Counted from the first letter of the stretch, positions 50,624 through 58,898 are shown. The stretch is 64,000 nt of DNA from Cryobacterium inferilacus (GCF_019599185.1 NZ_JAIEUL010000018.1:1-64000), one strand, 5' to 3'. Notes: a model not told the origin generated them from the letters alone. Numbers and translations are program-made.

Positions 50624-51364
50624 TCAGCGAGCTGCAGTGCGGGCCGCGTACGCCAGTGCCGCAGCGGATGTCGGCGTGCCGGGCGGGGTGAGCGCGGAGG
50701 TCTCCGGCGCCAGCGCGGTCAGCCGCAGCGGCAGCACCCCGGCCCACACCGCGCGGTCTTCGCCGTCGTCCGCCTCCTCTGAGGCCCCGTGCGCGCGCAC
50801 CTTCACGCTGGCCTCGTCCAGCGAAAGCCGCAGCACGAGCGTCGCGGCGAGCTCGCGCTTGGTCATGTCGCGCACCTCGGCGAAGCGGCCCGGCATCAGG
50901 TGTTCGCAGACCACTCGCAGCGCCTCCCATTTCTCCGCGGCATCCGCGACCACCCTGGGCACGCCGAAAACGACGGCACTTCGGTAGTTCATCGAGCTGT
51001 CGAACAACGAGCGGGCGTAGACGAGACCGTCGAGGTGCGTCACCGTGACCGAGATCGGGGCGCCGGATGCCATCAATCGAAAGATGCCGCTGCCGGTGGA
51101 GCCGTGCAGGTAGATGGCGTCGCCGTCGCGGCCGAAGCCCATCGGCAGCACCAACGGCAGGCCGTCGCGCACGATCGCCACGTGGGCGACGAGGGCCTCG
51201 TCGAGAATCCGGTACAGCTCGGCGCGGTCGGTACGCTGGCGCTCGGGGGCGCGGGTGATGCGGGTGCGGGCGGTGACGGGCAGGGTGGCTGCGGGCTGGG
51301 CTGCGTCGGGCTGGGGCGGTGTCGAGCGGGGCGGTGTCGAGTGGGGCGGTGTCGAGTGGGGCAT
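50624..51364 (-). CDS. Pyridoxamine 5'-phosphate oxidase-family (split-barrel) protein
   Basis: The product is 246 residues from ATG 51364. A Pro/Thr/Ser-rich lead of about 45 residues (repeated STPP units) is followed by the FMN-binding split barrel: LYRILDEALVAHVAIVRDGLPLVLPMGF, DAIYLHGSTGSGIFRLMASG, and SSMNYRSAVVFG. This is the Pyridox_ox_2 branch. It is divergent from a MocR regulator, a common pairing that suggests control by that PLP-sensing protein. Flavin or haem cofactor and substrate are unproven. Confidence 0.85.
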   Translation of the reverse strand: MPHSTPPHSTPPRSTPPQPDAAQPAATLPVTARTRITRAPERQRTDRAELYRILDEALVAHVAIVRDGLPLVLPMGFGRDGDAIYLHGSTGSGIFRLMASGAPISVTVTHLDGLVYARSLFDSSMNYRSAVVFGVPRVVADAAEKWEALRVVCEHLMPGRFAEVRDMTKRELAATLVLRLSLDEASVKVRAHGASEEADDGEDRAVWAGVLPLRLTALAPETSALTPPGTPTSAAALAYAARTAAR

Positions 51365-51384
51365 GCTACTAGGATCGAGCGCAC

Positions 51385-51430
51385 ACTGGATCGGCAACAG
51401 AGCCACTTTCGGTTACTTCGACTGGACCGG
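51385..51430. promoter_or_regulatory. MocR-type direct repeats
   Basis: ACTGGATCGG (51385-51394) and ACTGGACCGG (51421-51430) are direct repeats 36 bp apart, in the divergent promoter between the split-barrel gene and the MocR gene. MocR/PdxR regulators are known to bind direct repeats in such positions. Confidence 0.55.
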
Positions 51431-51482
51431 TTGCCGCATTCGGACGAGACGAGGGCGGCTGCACACCGAAAGAGGAGCCACG

Positions 51483-53024
51483 ATGACCGCACACGACCTG
51501 CCGATCCTGCTCGACCGCGCGTCGGAGCTCCCGCTCGCGGCCCAACTCGCCACGGCTCTGCGCCGGGCGATCCTCGACGGCATCCTGCGCCACGACGAGG
51601 CCCTGCCCTCGACCCGTGCCCTCGCGGCCTCGGTGCGGGTGTCGCGCGGCACCGTGGTGGCCGCCTACGACCAGCTCGCCGGCGAGGGCTACCTGCTGGC
51701 ACGGCCGGGCTCGGCCACCCGGGTGCGGGTGGAGCGGCACGAGGCGCTCACCGACGCGGTCCGAGACCAACGCGGTCGGCCGCTCAGGGGCCGGGCCACC
51801 CCCTCCGCGACCGGCACCGGCGCCGCGGGCGCCGCCCGAACCGGCGAGGCTTCTTCGGCCCCGACTCCCCCGCCGTTGATCGACCTGGCCCCCGGGCATC
51901 CGTCGACCCGCAGCCTCGTCGACCCGGCCTGGACCGCGGCCTGGCGCGCCGCCGTCGCCGCATCGGGGCGCAGCGACTCACCATCTTCGACCGGCACCCT
52001 CGAGCTGCGCACCGCCATCGCCGAGCACGTGCGGCGTGCGCGCGGGCTCGCCTGCCGCCCGGAGGACGTGATCGTCACGGCCGGCACCAGCGACGCCCTG
52101 GCGAGTATCGGACTCGCCCTCGCGGCCCTGGCCGGCGACGCCAACCAGCCGCGCACCCGGCCCACCCCGCGCATCGCCGTCGAAGACCCCGGTTACCCCA
52201 CCGCCCGGCGGGTGCTCACCAGGGTGGGCGCGCACCTCGACCCGGTGCACACCGACGAGTCGGGCATCAACCTGACCGAGCTCGCCGCTCTCACCCCGCC
52301 CCCGCACGCCGTGCTCGTCACGCCGAGCCACCAGTACCCGCTGGGCAGCAGCCTCTCGGTGCAGGGCCGGCTCGACCTGCTCGAGTGGGCACGCGCCGCG
52401 GATGCCGTTGTCATCGAAGACGACTATGACAGCGAGTTCCGCTTCGGCACCTCGCCCCTGCCCGCCCTGGCCACCCTCGACAGCTCCGGCCGGGTCGCGC
52501 TCGTCGGCAGCTTCTCCAAGACCGTCACCCCGTGGATCCGTTGCGGCTACATCGTCGCCACCGGCGACCTCGGCGCGGCCCTCACCGCCGTGCGCGCCGA
52601 CCTCGGCCCGTCGGTCTCCGGGGTGCAACAGGCGGCGCTCGCGCACTACCTCGACAGCGGCGGCCTGGCCCGCAACATCACCCGGGTGCGCCGCGAATAC
52701 GCGCACCGCCGCGCCCTGGTGATCGACGCGCTCGGCGCGCTGCCCGGCGTGCGCCTGAGCGGCCTCGACGGCGGGCTGCACGTGGTCGTGCATCTCTCGC
52801 CGCCCCTCGGTGCGGGTACCAAGCCCAGCACCGGCACGGATGCATCCGCTCTCGTCACCGAGGCCGCCGCCCGCGGCGTGCGGGTCGCGTTGCTGGCCGA
52901 CTACGCCGTGATCGACCGCGGGCAGCACGGCCTGGTACTCGGCTACGGCGCCCCGACCGACCTCGAGCTCGGCCGGGCGGTGGCGGTGCTCGCCGGGCTC
53001 CTCACGGAGCACGCCGCGGGCTGA
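51483..53024 (+). CDS. MocR/PdxR-type regulator (GntR wHTH + aminotransferase fold)
   Basis: The 513-residue protein starts at ATG 51483 with GGAG upstream. Residues 10-78 are a GntR winged helix (PLAAQLATALRRAILDGILRHDEALPSTRALAASVRVSRGTV). A linker of about 60 residues follows. Residues 140-510 are a fold-type I aminotransferase domain that binds PLP: the Schiff-base Lys346 is in SFSKTVTPWIRCGY, and EDDYDSEFRF carries the PLP-ring Asp. It is expected to sense PLP or a related adduct and to control the divergent gene. Direct repeats for binding are present. Confidence 0.93.
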   Translation: MTAHDLPILLDRASELPLAAQLATALRRAILDGILRHDEALPSTRALAASVRVSRGTVVAAYDQLAGEGYLLARPGSATRVRVERHEALTDAVRDQRGRPLRGRATPSATGTGAAGAARTGEASSAPTPPPLIDLAPGHPSTRSLVDPAWTAAWRAAVAASGRSDSPSSTGTLELRTAIAEHVRRARGLACRPEDVIVTAGTSDALASIGLALAALAGDANQPRTRPTPRIAVEDPGYPTARRVLTRVGAHLDPVHTDESGINLTELAALTPPPHAVLVTPSHQYPLGSSLSVQGRLDLLEWARAADAVVIEDDYDSEFRFGTSPLPALATLDSSGRVALVGSFSKTVTPWIRCGYIVATGDLGAALTAVRADLGPSVSGVQQAALAHYLDSGGLARNITRVRREYAHRRALVIDALGALPGVRLSGLDGGLHVVVHLSPPLGAGTKPSTGTDASALVTEAAARGVRVALLADYAVIDRGQHGLVLGYGAPTDLELGRAVAVLAGLLTEHAAG

Positions 53025-53056
53025 GCGGGAGGGGCGCGACCCGCAGACACGTCACG

Positions 53057-53076
53057 GGGTCTCGACAAGCTCGACC
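53057..53076. repeat. Dispersed 20-bp repeat (TCGACAAGCTCGA type)
   Basis: GGGTCTCGACAAGCTCGACC is the inverse of GGTCGAGC(C/T)TGTCGAGACCC, which occurs three times at 53979-54100 and in variants at 61355-61374, 61408-61427 and 61489-61508. The 53025-53235 spacer has no gene. Confidence 0.85.
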
Positions 53077-53259
53077 AACGAGATGGCCCGGGAGTTTACC
53101 TGCGCGAAACAGCGGGCGGACTTTCACGAAATCTGCGCCGCTTATCGTAAAAGCCAACGGACCTCCGCGGGCCATTTGCCACCTGACACCCTCAGCACCA
53201 GCACTTCACCCGCTCGCTCTCCTCCACTCAAATAGTTGACTTGTGCCTTGGAGACCAGC

Positions 53260-53488
53260 GTGCAGCAGACCGACCCCCGACCCGTCCCGACGGATGCCTT
53301 CGACCCCGGCGAACTGCGCCGGGCCCTGGCCGGCATGGCCACCTCGGTCACCCTGGTCACCACGAACGTGAGCGGCGCCGCCTACGGCTTCACCGCCAAC
53401 AGCTTCACCAGCGTCTCGGTGATCCCGCCGCTCGTGGCCGTGTTCCTGGCCGAGACCGCCGAGAGCTACCCGGCCTTCGCCCGCACCG
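53260..53488 (+). pseudogene. Flavin reductase, N-terminal fragment
   Basis: From GTG 53260 (GGAG upstream) about 76 residues match the start of a flavin_reduct protein: LRRALAGMATSVTLVTTNVSG, then GFTANSFTSVSVIPPLVAVFL and ESYPAFARTD. At about 53488 homology ends abruptly, where the sequence passes into the middle of a transporter gene in another frame. The C-terminal half of the reductase is absent. The fragment points to a deletion that joined two neighbouring genes. Confidence 0.85.
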
Positions 53489-54717
53489 ATCATCGCCGCG
53501 TTCGGTTTCGGCCGGGTGCTCGCCAATATTCCGGCGGGCATCCTGCTGCGCTGGTGGCGGCCGCGGCCGTACCTGTGGGCGGTGAGCCTGCTGCTCGTGG
53601 TGGTCACCGGGCTCACCGGGCTCGCGCCCACCTCGGAGTGGCTGATCGCCGCCCGGGTGCTCGCCCGCGTGCTCGGCGGCGCCGCGATCACCATCGGCTT
53701 CGCGATCCTCGTCGCCGGTGCCCCGCCCGCCCGGCGCGGCCGGGTGATGGCCACCGTCACCGCCGTGCAGATGTCCGCCGGCGCGATCGGGTCGTTCCTC
53801 GGCGGGCTGGTGCTCACCTGGTTCCCGCTCGAGGTGGTGTTCCTGGTCGCCGGCGTGCCCCTCGCGCTGATGCTCGCCTGGGACGCGGTGCGCCCCGCCG
53901 CGCACTACTGCCCCGCGGCCGCGCCGTGGCGCCCGCGCCTGCAACACCGACGGCAGTCTCGTCAATGCCCCACACGGTGGTCGAGCCTGTCGAGACCCCA
54001 CGACCCAATCCCGCCCCGCTGGATGCGTCGGTCGAGCCTGTCGAGACCCCACGACCCAATCCCGCCCCGCTGGATGCGTCGGTCGAGCTTGTCGAGACCC
54101 CGCGAGCCGGCGCATCGGTGCCGAGCGTGGGCGCGCCCAGCTACGCCGGCGTGGGGGTCGCCGCCATCGTCATCGCCCTGGCGCTGAGCTCCTTCGCCAC
54201 CTTCTTCGCCCGCTTCGGCGGCGAACAGGGCCTGGTTCCGGTGGCGGCGTACGACACCGGCGGGCTCACCCCGCTCACCCTCGGTGTGGCGCTGGCCACG
54301 GCGACGCTGCTCTCCCTGGCCGCGCTGCCGGTGGTGGGCCGGCTCATCGACCGCGGCTAGCGGCTCGCCGTGCTGGTGCCGGGCGTGATCGCCTCCGCCG
54401 CGGCCCTGCTGCTCTTTCCGGTGGCGAGCGGACCGTGGCTGTTCGCCCTGGCCATCGTGCTCTACGGGCTGGCCACGAGCGTGGCGGGCATCGTGCCCAC
54501 CGTGCTGATGAGCGAGGCCGTGCCCGCCCGGCAGAGCGGACTCGTGGTGGGCATCACGCGCACCGCCGGCGACCTCGGCGCCGTGACCGGGCCGCTCGTG
54601 GCGCTGGCCGTCTACGACGCGAACGGGCTCTGGCCGGCGATCCTGGTCATCGTGGAACTCCTGCTGCTCGCCAACCTGTCGCTGGCCCGGCTGCTGCTGC
54701 GCCGACGCCGCGCCTGA
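53489..54717 (+). pseudogene. MFS transporter, 5'-deleted, frameshifted and stop-interrupted
   Basis: The frame starting IIAAFGFGRVLANIPAGILL lacks the first one to two helices of an MFS protein and continues to about DAVRPAAHYC. Between 53890 and 53975 the frame shifts. The second half begins in a central loop that contains VEPVETPRPNPAPLDAS twice and a third partial copy, then GVGVAAIVIALALSSFATFF. A TAG (54358-54360) interrupts at DRG, after which RLAVLVPGVIASAAALLLFP continues in frame to 54717. At least three lesions make it non-functional. Confidence 0.9.
53979..54100 (+). repeat. 51-bp tandem repeat inside the MFS pseudogene
   Basis: Two 51-bp units (17 codons) and a partial third each begin with GGTCGAGC(C/T)TGTCGAGACCC (53979-53998, 54030-54049, 54081-54100). 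The 20-bp core is the dispersed repeat found at 53057 and 61.4 kb. The unit length keeps the reading frame. Confidence 0.9.
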
Positions 54718-54750
54718 GGGTCACGCGCGCGCGCCGCGCATCCGCTCGCT

Positions 54751-54806
54751 CATTTCGGCACAAAGCACAGTCCGGGCCTCGAATGACCCTGCAAAGTTCC
54801 GAAATG
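54751..54806. repeat. Intergenic palindrome, P3 family copy (imperfect)
   Basis: CATTTCGG (54751-54758) and CCGAAATG (54799-54806) are exact inverted ends. The inner parts CACAAAGCACAGTCC and GACCCTGCAAAGTT pair partly. CTCATTTC and GCACAGT match the element at 50524-50587. It lies beyond the MFS pseudogene in the 243-bp gap before the response regulator. Confidence 0.65.
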
Positions 54807-54886
54807 AAGCCCCTCCGCCGCCTGGCGCGCGCTCACGCGCGCGACACGGGCGGCGCCAGCGCGACATTCTCGCTGATCACGGCGGT

Positions 54887-54902
54887 TTCAGCTTGCCTTC
54901 AG
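54887..54902 (+). promoter_or_regulatory. TTCAG box pair upstream of the response regulator
   Basis: TTCAG at 54887-54891 and 54898-54902 are 11 bp apart. The second extends to TTCAGCGG, as in the three-box array upstream of the PepSY gene (56982-57007). This suits tandem binding by an OmpR/PhoB-type regulator and implies autoregulation. Confidence 0.55.
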
Positions 54903-54960
54903 CGGCGTCGGCCAGACTGACAGTCACGGCCACCTGGCCGCAACCTGACGAGGGGGCCGG

Positions 54961-55638
54961 ATGCGCGTGCTGGTGGTGGAAGACGAGGTGCGGCTGGCGA
55001 CCGGCCTCAAGCGCGGCCTCGAAGCCGAGGGTTTCGCGGTCGACGTGGCCGGCACCGGGCCTGACGGCCTCTGGCTCGCCCGCGAGAACGAGTACGCGGT
55101 GATCCTGCTCGACATCATGCTGCCCGGGCAGAGCGGCTACCGGGTCTGCGAGACCCTGCGCGCCGAGGAGAACTGGACCCCGATCCTCATGCTCACCGCC
55201 AAGGACGGCGAATGGGACCAGATCGAGGCCCTCGACACCGGCGCAGACGACTACCTCACCAAACCGTTCTCCTCCGCCGTGCTCCTGGCCCGGATGCGCG
55301 CCCTCATCCGTCGCGGCGCCAGCGCCAGGCCCACCGTGCTGCGGGCAGGCGACCTGCAACTCGACCCCGCCACCCGCACGGTCAGCCGGGGCGAGACATC
55401 CGTTGACGTCACCGCCAGGGAGTTCGCGGTGCTCGAGTACCTGATGCGCAACCGCGGCACCGTGGTGAGCAAGCGTGACGTGCTCGACAACGTCTGGGAC
55501 TTCGACTTCGAGGGCGACCCCAACATCGTGGAGGTGTACGTGCGGCACCTGCGCAACAAGGTGGACCGGCCGTTCGACCGGGCCGCGATCGAGACCCTCC
55601 GCGGCGCCGGCTACCGGTTGGCGGCCAACGGTGGCTGA
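54961..55638 (+). CDS. OmpR/PhoB-family response regulator
   Basis: The 225-residue regulator has a receiver domain (residues 1-115) with acidic pair EDE at 7-9, phospho-acceptor Asp51 in LLDIMLPG, Thr79 and Lys101 in YLTKPF, and a winged-helix output domain (125-222) ending VYVRHLRNKVD and LRGAGYRL. All phosphorylation residues are present. Its stop overlaps the kinase start by 8 nt. TTCAG box pairs upstream and before the PepSY gene identify its likely regulon. Confidence 0.94.
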   Translation: MRVLVVEDEVRLATGLKRGLEAEGFAVDVAGTGPDGLWLARENEYAVILLDIMLPGQSGYRVCETLRAEENWTPILMLTAKDGEWDQIEALDTGADDYLTKPFSSAVLLARMRALIRRGASARPTVLRAGDLQLDPATRTVSRGETSVDVTAREFAVLEYLMRNRGTVVSKRDVLDNVWDFDFEGDPNIVEVYVRHLRNKVDRPFDRAAIETLRGAGYRLAANGG

Positions 55639-56956
55639 GCGGCGCGGCCGGTCACTGCGCGGCCGGATCACCCTGGTCTCCACGGCCATCGTGGCCGTCA
55701 CCCTGGTGATCGGCGCCATCCTGTTCGTGCTGGTGTTGCGCACGGTGCTGATCGCCGAGGTGGGCACCGCCGCCGAACGCGACCTGCAGCAGGTCGAGTC
55801 GGAGTACGCGCTCGACGGCGCCCTCAACGGGTTCGACCCCGATGACGACGAGATCCTCGTGCAGGTCACCGACGACTCCGGCGCCCTGCTCGCCGGCAGC
55901 GACGCCCTCGAGGGCCAGGCGGTGCCCCTGGACGACACCGACGACGCCCAGCTGGTGCGGGTACCAGACGAAGACGCCGCCTACCTCGTCGCCGCCGAGG
56001 AGCAGGACGGCCTCACCATCGCCGTCGGCCGCAGCGTCGAGACCGTCGACGAGTCCGTGGGCACCGTCGGCTGGCTGCTCGCCGGCGCCGTGCCGCTCCT
56101 GGTCCTGGTGGTGGCCGCGCTCACCTGGATCGTGGTGGGCCGGGCACTGGCCCCGGTCGAACGGATGCGCCGCGAGGTCGACGCCGTCACCGCCAGCAGC
56201 CTCGACCGGCGCATCAAGGACCCCGGCCGCGCCGATGAGATCGGCCGGCTGGCGCACACCATGAACGGCATGCTCGACCGGCTCGAGCAGTCCCAGCACG
56301 CCCAACGGCAGTTCGTGTCGGATGCCTCGCACGAGCTGCGCTCCCCACTCGCGTCCCTCCGCCAGTACGCCGAGGTGGCCCAGGCGCACCCCGACCGGGT
56401 CAACCTCGACGACCTGTCCGAGGCCGTGCTCGACGAGGGCGCCCGGCTGGAACGCCTGGTGCGCGGCATGCTGCTGCTCGCGCAGGTGACCGAACGCTCG
56501 GCCACCGCGACCGGCACGGCCGTGGACCTGGACGACCTGATGCTCGCCGAGGCCCGCCGGCTGCGCGACACCATGGCGCTGGGCATCGACAGCACCGGCG
56601 TGGGCGCGGCCAGGGTGCACGGCGACGAGACCCTGCTCGGCCAGGTGGTGCGCAACCTCGTCGACAACGCCGCCCAACACGCCTCCGGCCGGGTCACCCT
56701 GGCGCTCGGCGTCGTCGACGGGCAGGCCCTGCTGGTCGTCGAGGACGACGGCCACGGGGTGCCTCCTGGCGAGCGGGAACGGGTCTTCGAACGGTTCGTG
56801 CGGTTGGACGAGTCCAGGGCCAGGGCATCCGGTGGCACCGGTCTGGGTCTGGCGATCGTGCGGGAGAGCGTCGCGGCGCACCACGGCACGGTGCGGATCG
56901 TCGACAGCGAGCTCGGCGGTGCCCGGTTCGAAGTGCGCCTGCCCGCCGAGACCTAA
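55631..56956 (+). CDS. Sensor histidine kinase
   Basis: The 441-residue kinase from GTG 55631 has TM1 near 13-37, an acidic extracellular domain (38-150) rich in Asp/Glu (DDDEILVQVTDDSG), TM2 near 153-175, HAMP (175-228), and a HisKA domain with phospho-His in DASHELRSPL near 234. The HATPase has VVRNLVDNAAQHASG, VVEDDGHGVPPGERERVFERF and GGTGLGLAIV. It is coupled to the response regulator. The acidic sensor side and the PepSY protein downstream hint at a cation or envelope signal; this is inference. Confidence 0.94.
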   Translation: MAERRGRSLRGRITLVSTAIVAVTLVIGAILFVLVLRTVLIAEVGTAAERDLQQVESEYALDGALNGFDPDDDEILVQVTDDSGALLAGSDALEGQAVPLDDTDDAQLVRVPDEDAAYLVAAEEQDGLTIAVGRSVETVDESVGTVGWLLAGAVPLLVLVVAALTWIVVGRALAPVERMRREVDAVTASSLDRRIKDPGRADEIGRLAHTMNGMLDRLEQSQHAQRQFVSDASHELRSPLASLRQYAEVAQAHPDRVNLDDLSEAVLDEGARLERLVRGMLLLAQVTERSATATGTAVDLDDLMLAEARRLRDTMALGIDSTGVGAARVHGDETLLGQVVRNLVDNAAQHASGRVTLALGVVDGQALLVVEDDGHGVPPGERERVFERFVRLDESRARASGGTGLGLAIVRESVAAHHGTVRIVDSELGGARFEVRLPAET

Positions 56957-56981
56957 GACCTGACGCGTTCCTGAAGCCGCG

Positions 56982-57007
56982 TTCAGCGGGCTTCAGGCTG
57001 GCTTCAG
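56982..57007 (+). promoter_or_regulatory. Triple TTCAG boxes upstream of the PepSY gene
   Basis: TTCAG occurs at 56982-56986, 56992-56996 and 57003-57007, at steps of 10 and 11 bp, and once inverted (CTGAA 56971-56975). The same box pair lies upstream of the response-regulator gene, so the two-component system probably drives this gene. Confidence 0.65.
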
Positions 57008-57074
57008 CGGTGACCGGGCACAGTGGGGTGATCAGCCACCGTAGCGGTGGCACCGCACGAACAAGGGACACACC

Positions 57075-57740
57075 GTGAAGAAGAAGACCATCTGGATCAC
57101 CGGCGCAGCCGTCGCCACCGTTCTCGTCGTGGGCGGCGCCGGCCTCGCCATCGCCGACCCGTTCGACGGCTCGTTCGGCGACGACGGCCCGCTCACCGGC
57201 GACACCCTCGACCGGGCCAGCACCGCCGCCCTCGACGCCGTCGGCAGTGGCACCGTCACCGACTCCGATCTCGGCGACGACGACGACGCGCAGGCCTACG
57301 AGATCGAGGTCACCCTCGCCGACGGCACCGACGTCGACGTGGCACTGGACGACACGTTCGGCGTGCTCTGGGTCGACGGGATGCCCCGCGACGGCGCCGG
57401 ATCGACGACCGGCACCGACGACGACGACAGCAGCAGCAGCAGCAGCGACGGCAGCACCGGCACCGACGACAGCAGCAACGGCAGCAACAGCGACGACGAC
57501 AGCTCCGGCACCGATGCCGCCCTGCCCGCCCTCACCGATGCCGACCGTGAGGCCGCCTCCGCCGCGGCCCTCGCCGCCCTGCCGGCCGGCACCGTGGGCA
57601 CCATCACCGAGGTCGAGCGCAGCGACGACTTCGACCACGCCTACGAGGTCGAGGTCACCCTGGAGAACGGCCAGGACATCGACGTCGAACTCGACGAGGC
57701 CTTCGCGGTGGTCACCGTCGAGGGCGTGCCAGCGGCCTGA
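57075..57740 (+). CDS. Exported protein with two PepSY-like domains
   Basis: The 221-residue product has an N-terminal signal or anchor (MKKKTIWITGAAVATVLVVG), then two homologous PepSY-like units. One is at about 43-100 with AYEIEVTLADGTDVDVALDD, the other at about 155-218 with AYEVEVTLENGQDIDVELDE. They are separated by a linker made almost only of Ser, Asp, Gly and Thr (residues about 110-145). PepSY domains inhibit proteases or sense envelope signals. Expression is likely under the TTCAG-binding regulator. Its stop directly abuts the stop of the convergent gene. Confidence 0.85.
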   Translation: MKKKTIWITGAAVATVLVVGGAGLAIADPFDGSFGDDGPLTGDTLDRASTAALDAVGSGTVTDSDLGDDDDAQAYEIEVTLADGTDVDVALDDTFGVLWVDGMPRDGAGSTTGTDDDDSSSSSSDGSTGTDDSSNGSNSDDDSSGTDAALPALTDADREAASAAALAALPAGTVGTITEVERSDDFDHAYEVEVTLENGQDIDVELDEAFAVVTVEGVPAA

Positions 57741-58898
57741 TCACTGCCAGCTGTGCCGGTTCTTCTCCACGAACTCGCGCAGACCGGTGGCCGGTCGGCC
57801 GGTGAGCCGGCGGATGCTCCGGTTCGGCACCGCCACCAGCCGGCGCCGCGCGGCCCGGTACCAGCCGGCCTGCGCGGCGACATCCGCGGCGGATGCGCCC
57901 TGTTTCACGGCCAGGTCGGTGAAGTCGGCCTCGCTCGTGGGCGTGTAGCGGATGGGCCGGCCCAGCTCCGCGGTGAGAATCTCGGCCACCTGCGGGTAAC
58001 TCAGCGCCTGCTCGCCGGCGAGGCTGTATGCCTTACCGAGGTGGCCGGGCTCGGTGAGCACCCGGGCTGCGGCCCGGCCCACGTCATCCGCGTCGACGAA
58101 CGCCACCTTGGCGCCGGCCGCCGGCAGCACGATCTCGCTGCGTCGACGGATGTCGTCCCGATAGAGCGTCGACAGGGTCTGCAGCAGCACGGTGGGCCGC
58201 AACACCGTGTGCGGGGCGCGGGTGCGTTTGAGGTACTTCTCCACCGCGTGATGCGGCGAGGTGTGACTGAACCGCACACCCGGCGCCGAGAGGAACACGA
58301 TCTGCTCCACATCCGCCTCCTCCATCGCCTGGTCGATGAACGGGAGGAGGGTGCGGCCGACATCGCTGATCGTCGGTGGCACCAGTAGGAACACCCGGTC
58401 GACTCCGGCCAGCGCGCGCGCCCAGGTGCTGCGGTCGGCGAAGTCGAAGGCCCGCACGGTCACGCTGCTGTCGGCGGCGGTCGCCACGGCTGCCCCGCCC
58501 GGCTGAGCCGCCCCGGCGGCAGTGGACCCTCCGGGGCGGCCGGCCGGCTTGTGCGCCGGGCTGCGGCTGGGCTTCTGGTTGGGCGCCCGCGACGGCTTAC
58601 CGAGCGGGCCGGCACCGGTTCGCCCCGCGCCCGGTGCCCGACCGGAGCCGGAGCGGTCGGGCTGGCTACCGGCGCGGTCGGGCCGGCCGCCGGCGCGGTC
58701 AGGCTGCTGGCCGGCCGCGGTGCCGCTGGCGCGCCTGGCGCTCTCGGCGAGCCAGGCGCGCGGGTCGCGCATGCCGGCCACCACGGTTTCGCCCACGGCG
58801 GCCAAGGCCTCCGCGACGGCGTGGCCCACGGTACCGGATGCCCCGGTGACCAGGATCGTGCCGGTGAGCTCTGTGCGCCGCGGCGACTGGTCGTCCAT
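57741..58898 (-). CDS. NmrA/NAD(P)-binding protein with a low-complexity insertion
   Basis: The 385-residue protein has a Rossmann start TILVTGASGTVGHAVAEAL and, after the insertion, VFLLVPPTISDVGRTLLPFI, VFLSAPGVRFSH and a C-terminal AYSLAGEQALSYPQVAEILT, all NmrA-type NAD(P)-binding features. Normal relatives are about 290 residues. Residues about 54-144 are a Gly/Pro/Arg/Ser-rich stretch with PDRAG/PDRSG repeats inserted between core strands, a position where a tight turn is expected. The insertion has no similarity I recognise. It may act as a quinone-oxidoreductase-like or redox-sensing protein. Confidence 0.83.
   Translation of the reverse strand: MDDQSPRRTELTGTILVTGASGTVGHAVAEALAAVGETVVAGMRDPRAWLAESARRASGTAAGQQPDRAGGRPDRAGSQPDRSGSGRAPGAGRTGAGPLGKPSRAPNQKPSRSPAHKPAGRPGGSTAAGAAQPGGAAVATAADSSVTVRAFDFADRSTWARALAGVDRVFLLVPPTISDVGRTLLPFIDQAMEEADVEQIVFLSAPGVRFSHTSPHHAVEKYLKRTRAPHTVLRPTVLLQTLSTLYRDDIRRRSEIVLPAAGAKVAFVDADDVGRAAARVLTEPGHLGKAYSLAGEQALSYPQVAEILTAELGRPIRYTPTSEADFTDLAVKQGASAADVAAQAGWYRAARRRLVAVPNRSIRRLTGRPATGLREFVEKNRHSWQ

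Noticed and set aside
53979-54110. 51-bp tandem repeats as a CRISPR array
   Set aside because: The units are identical throughout with no unique spacers, they are in frame within an MFS pseudogene, and no cas gene is present.
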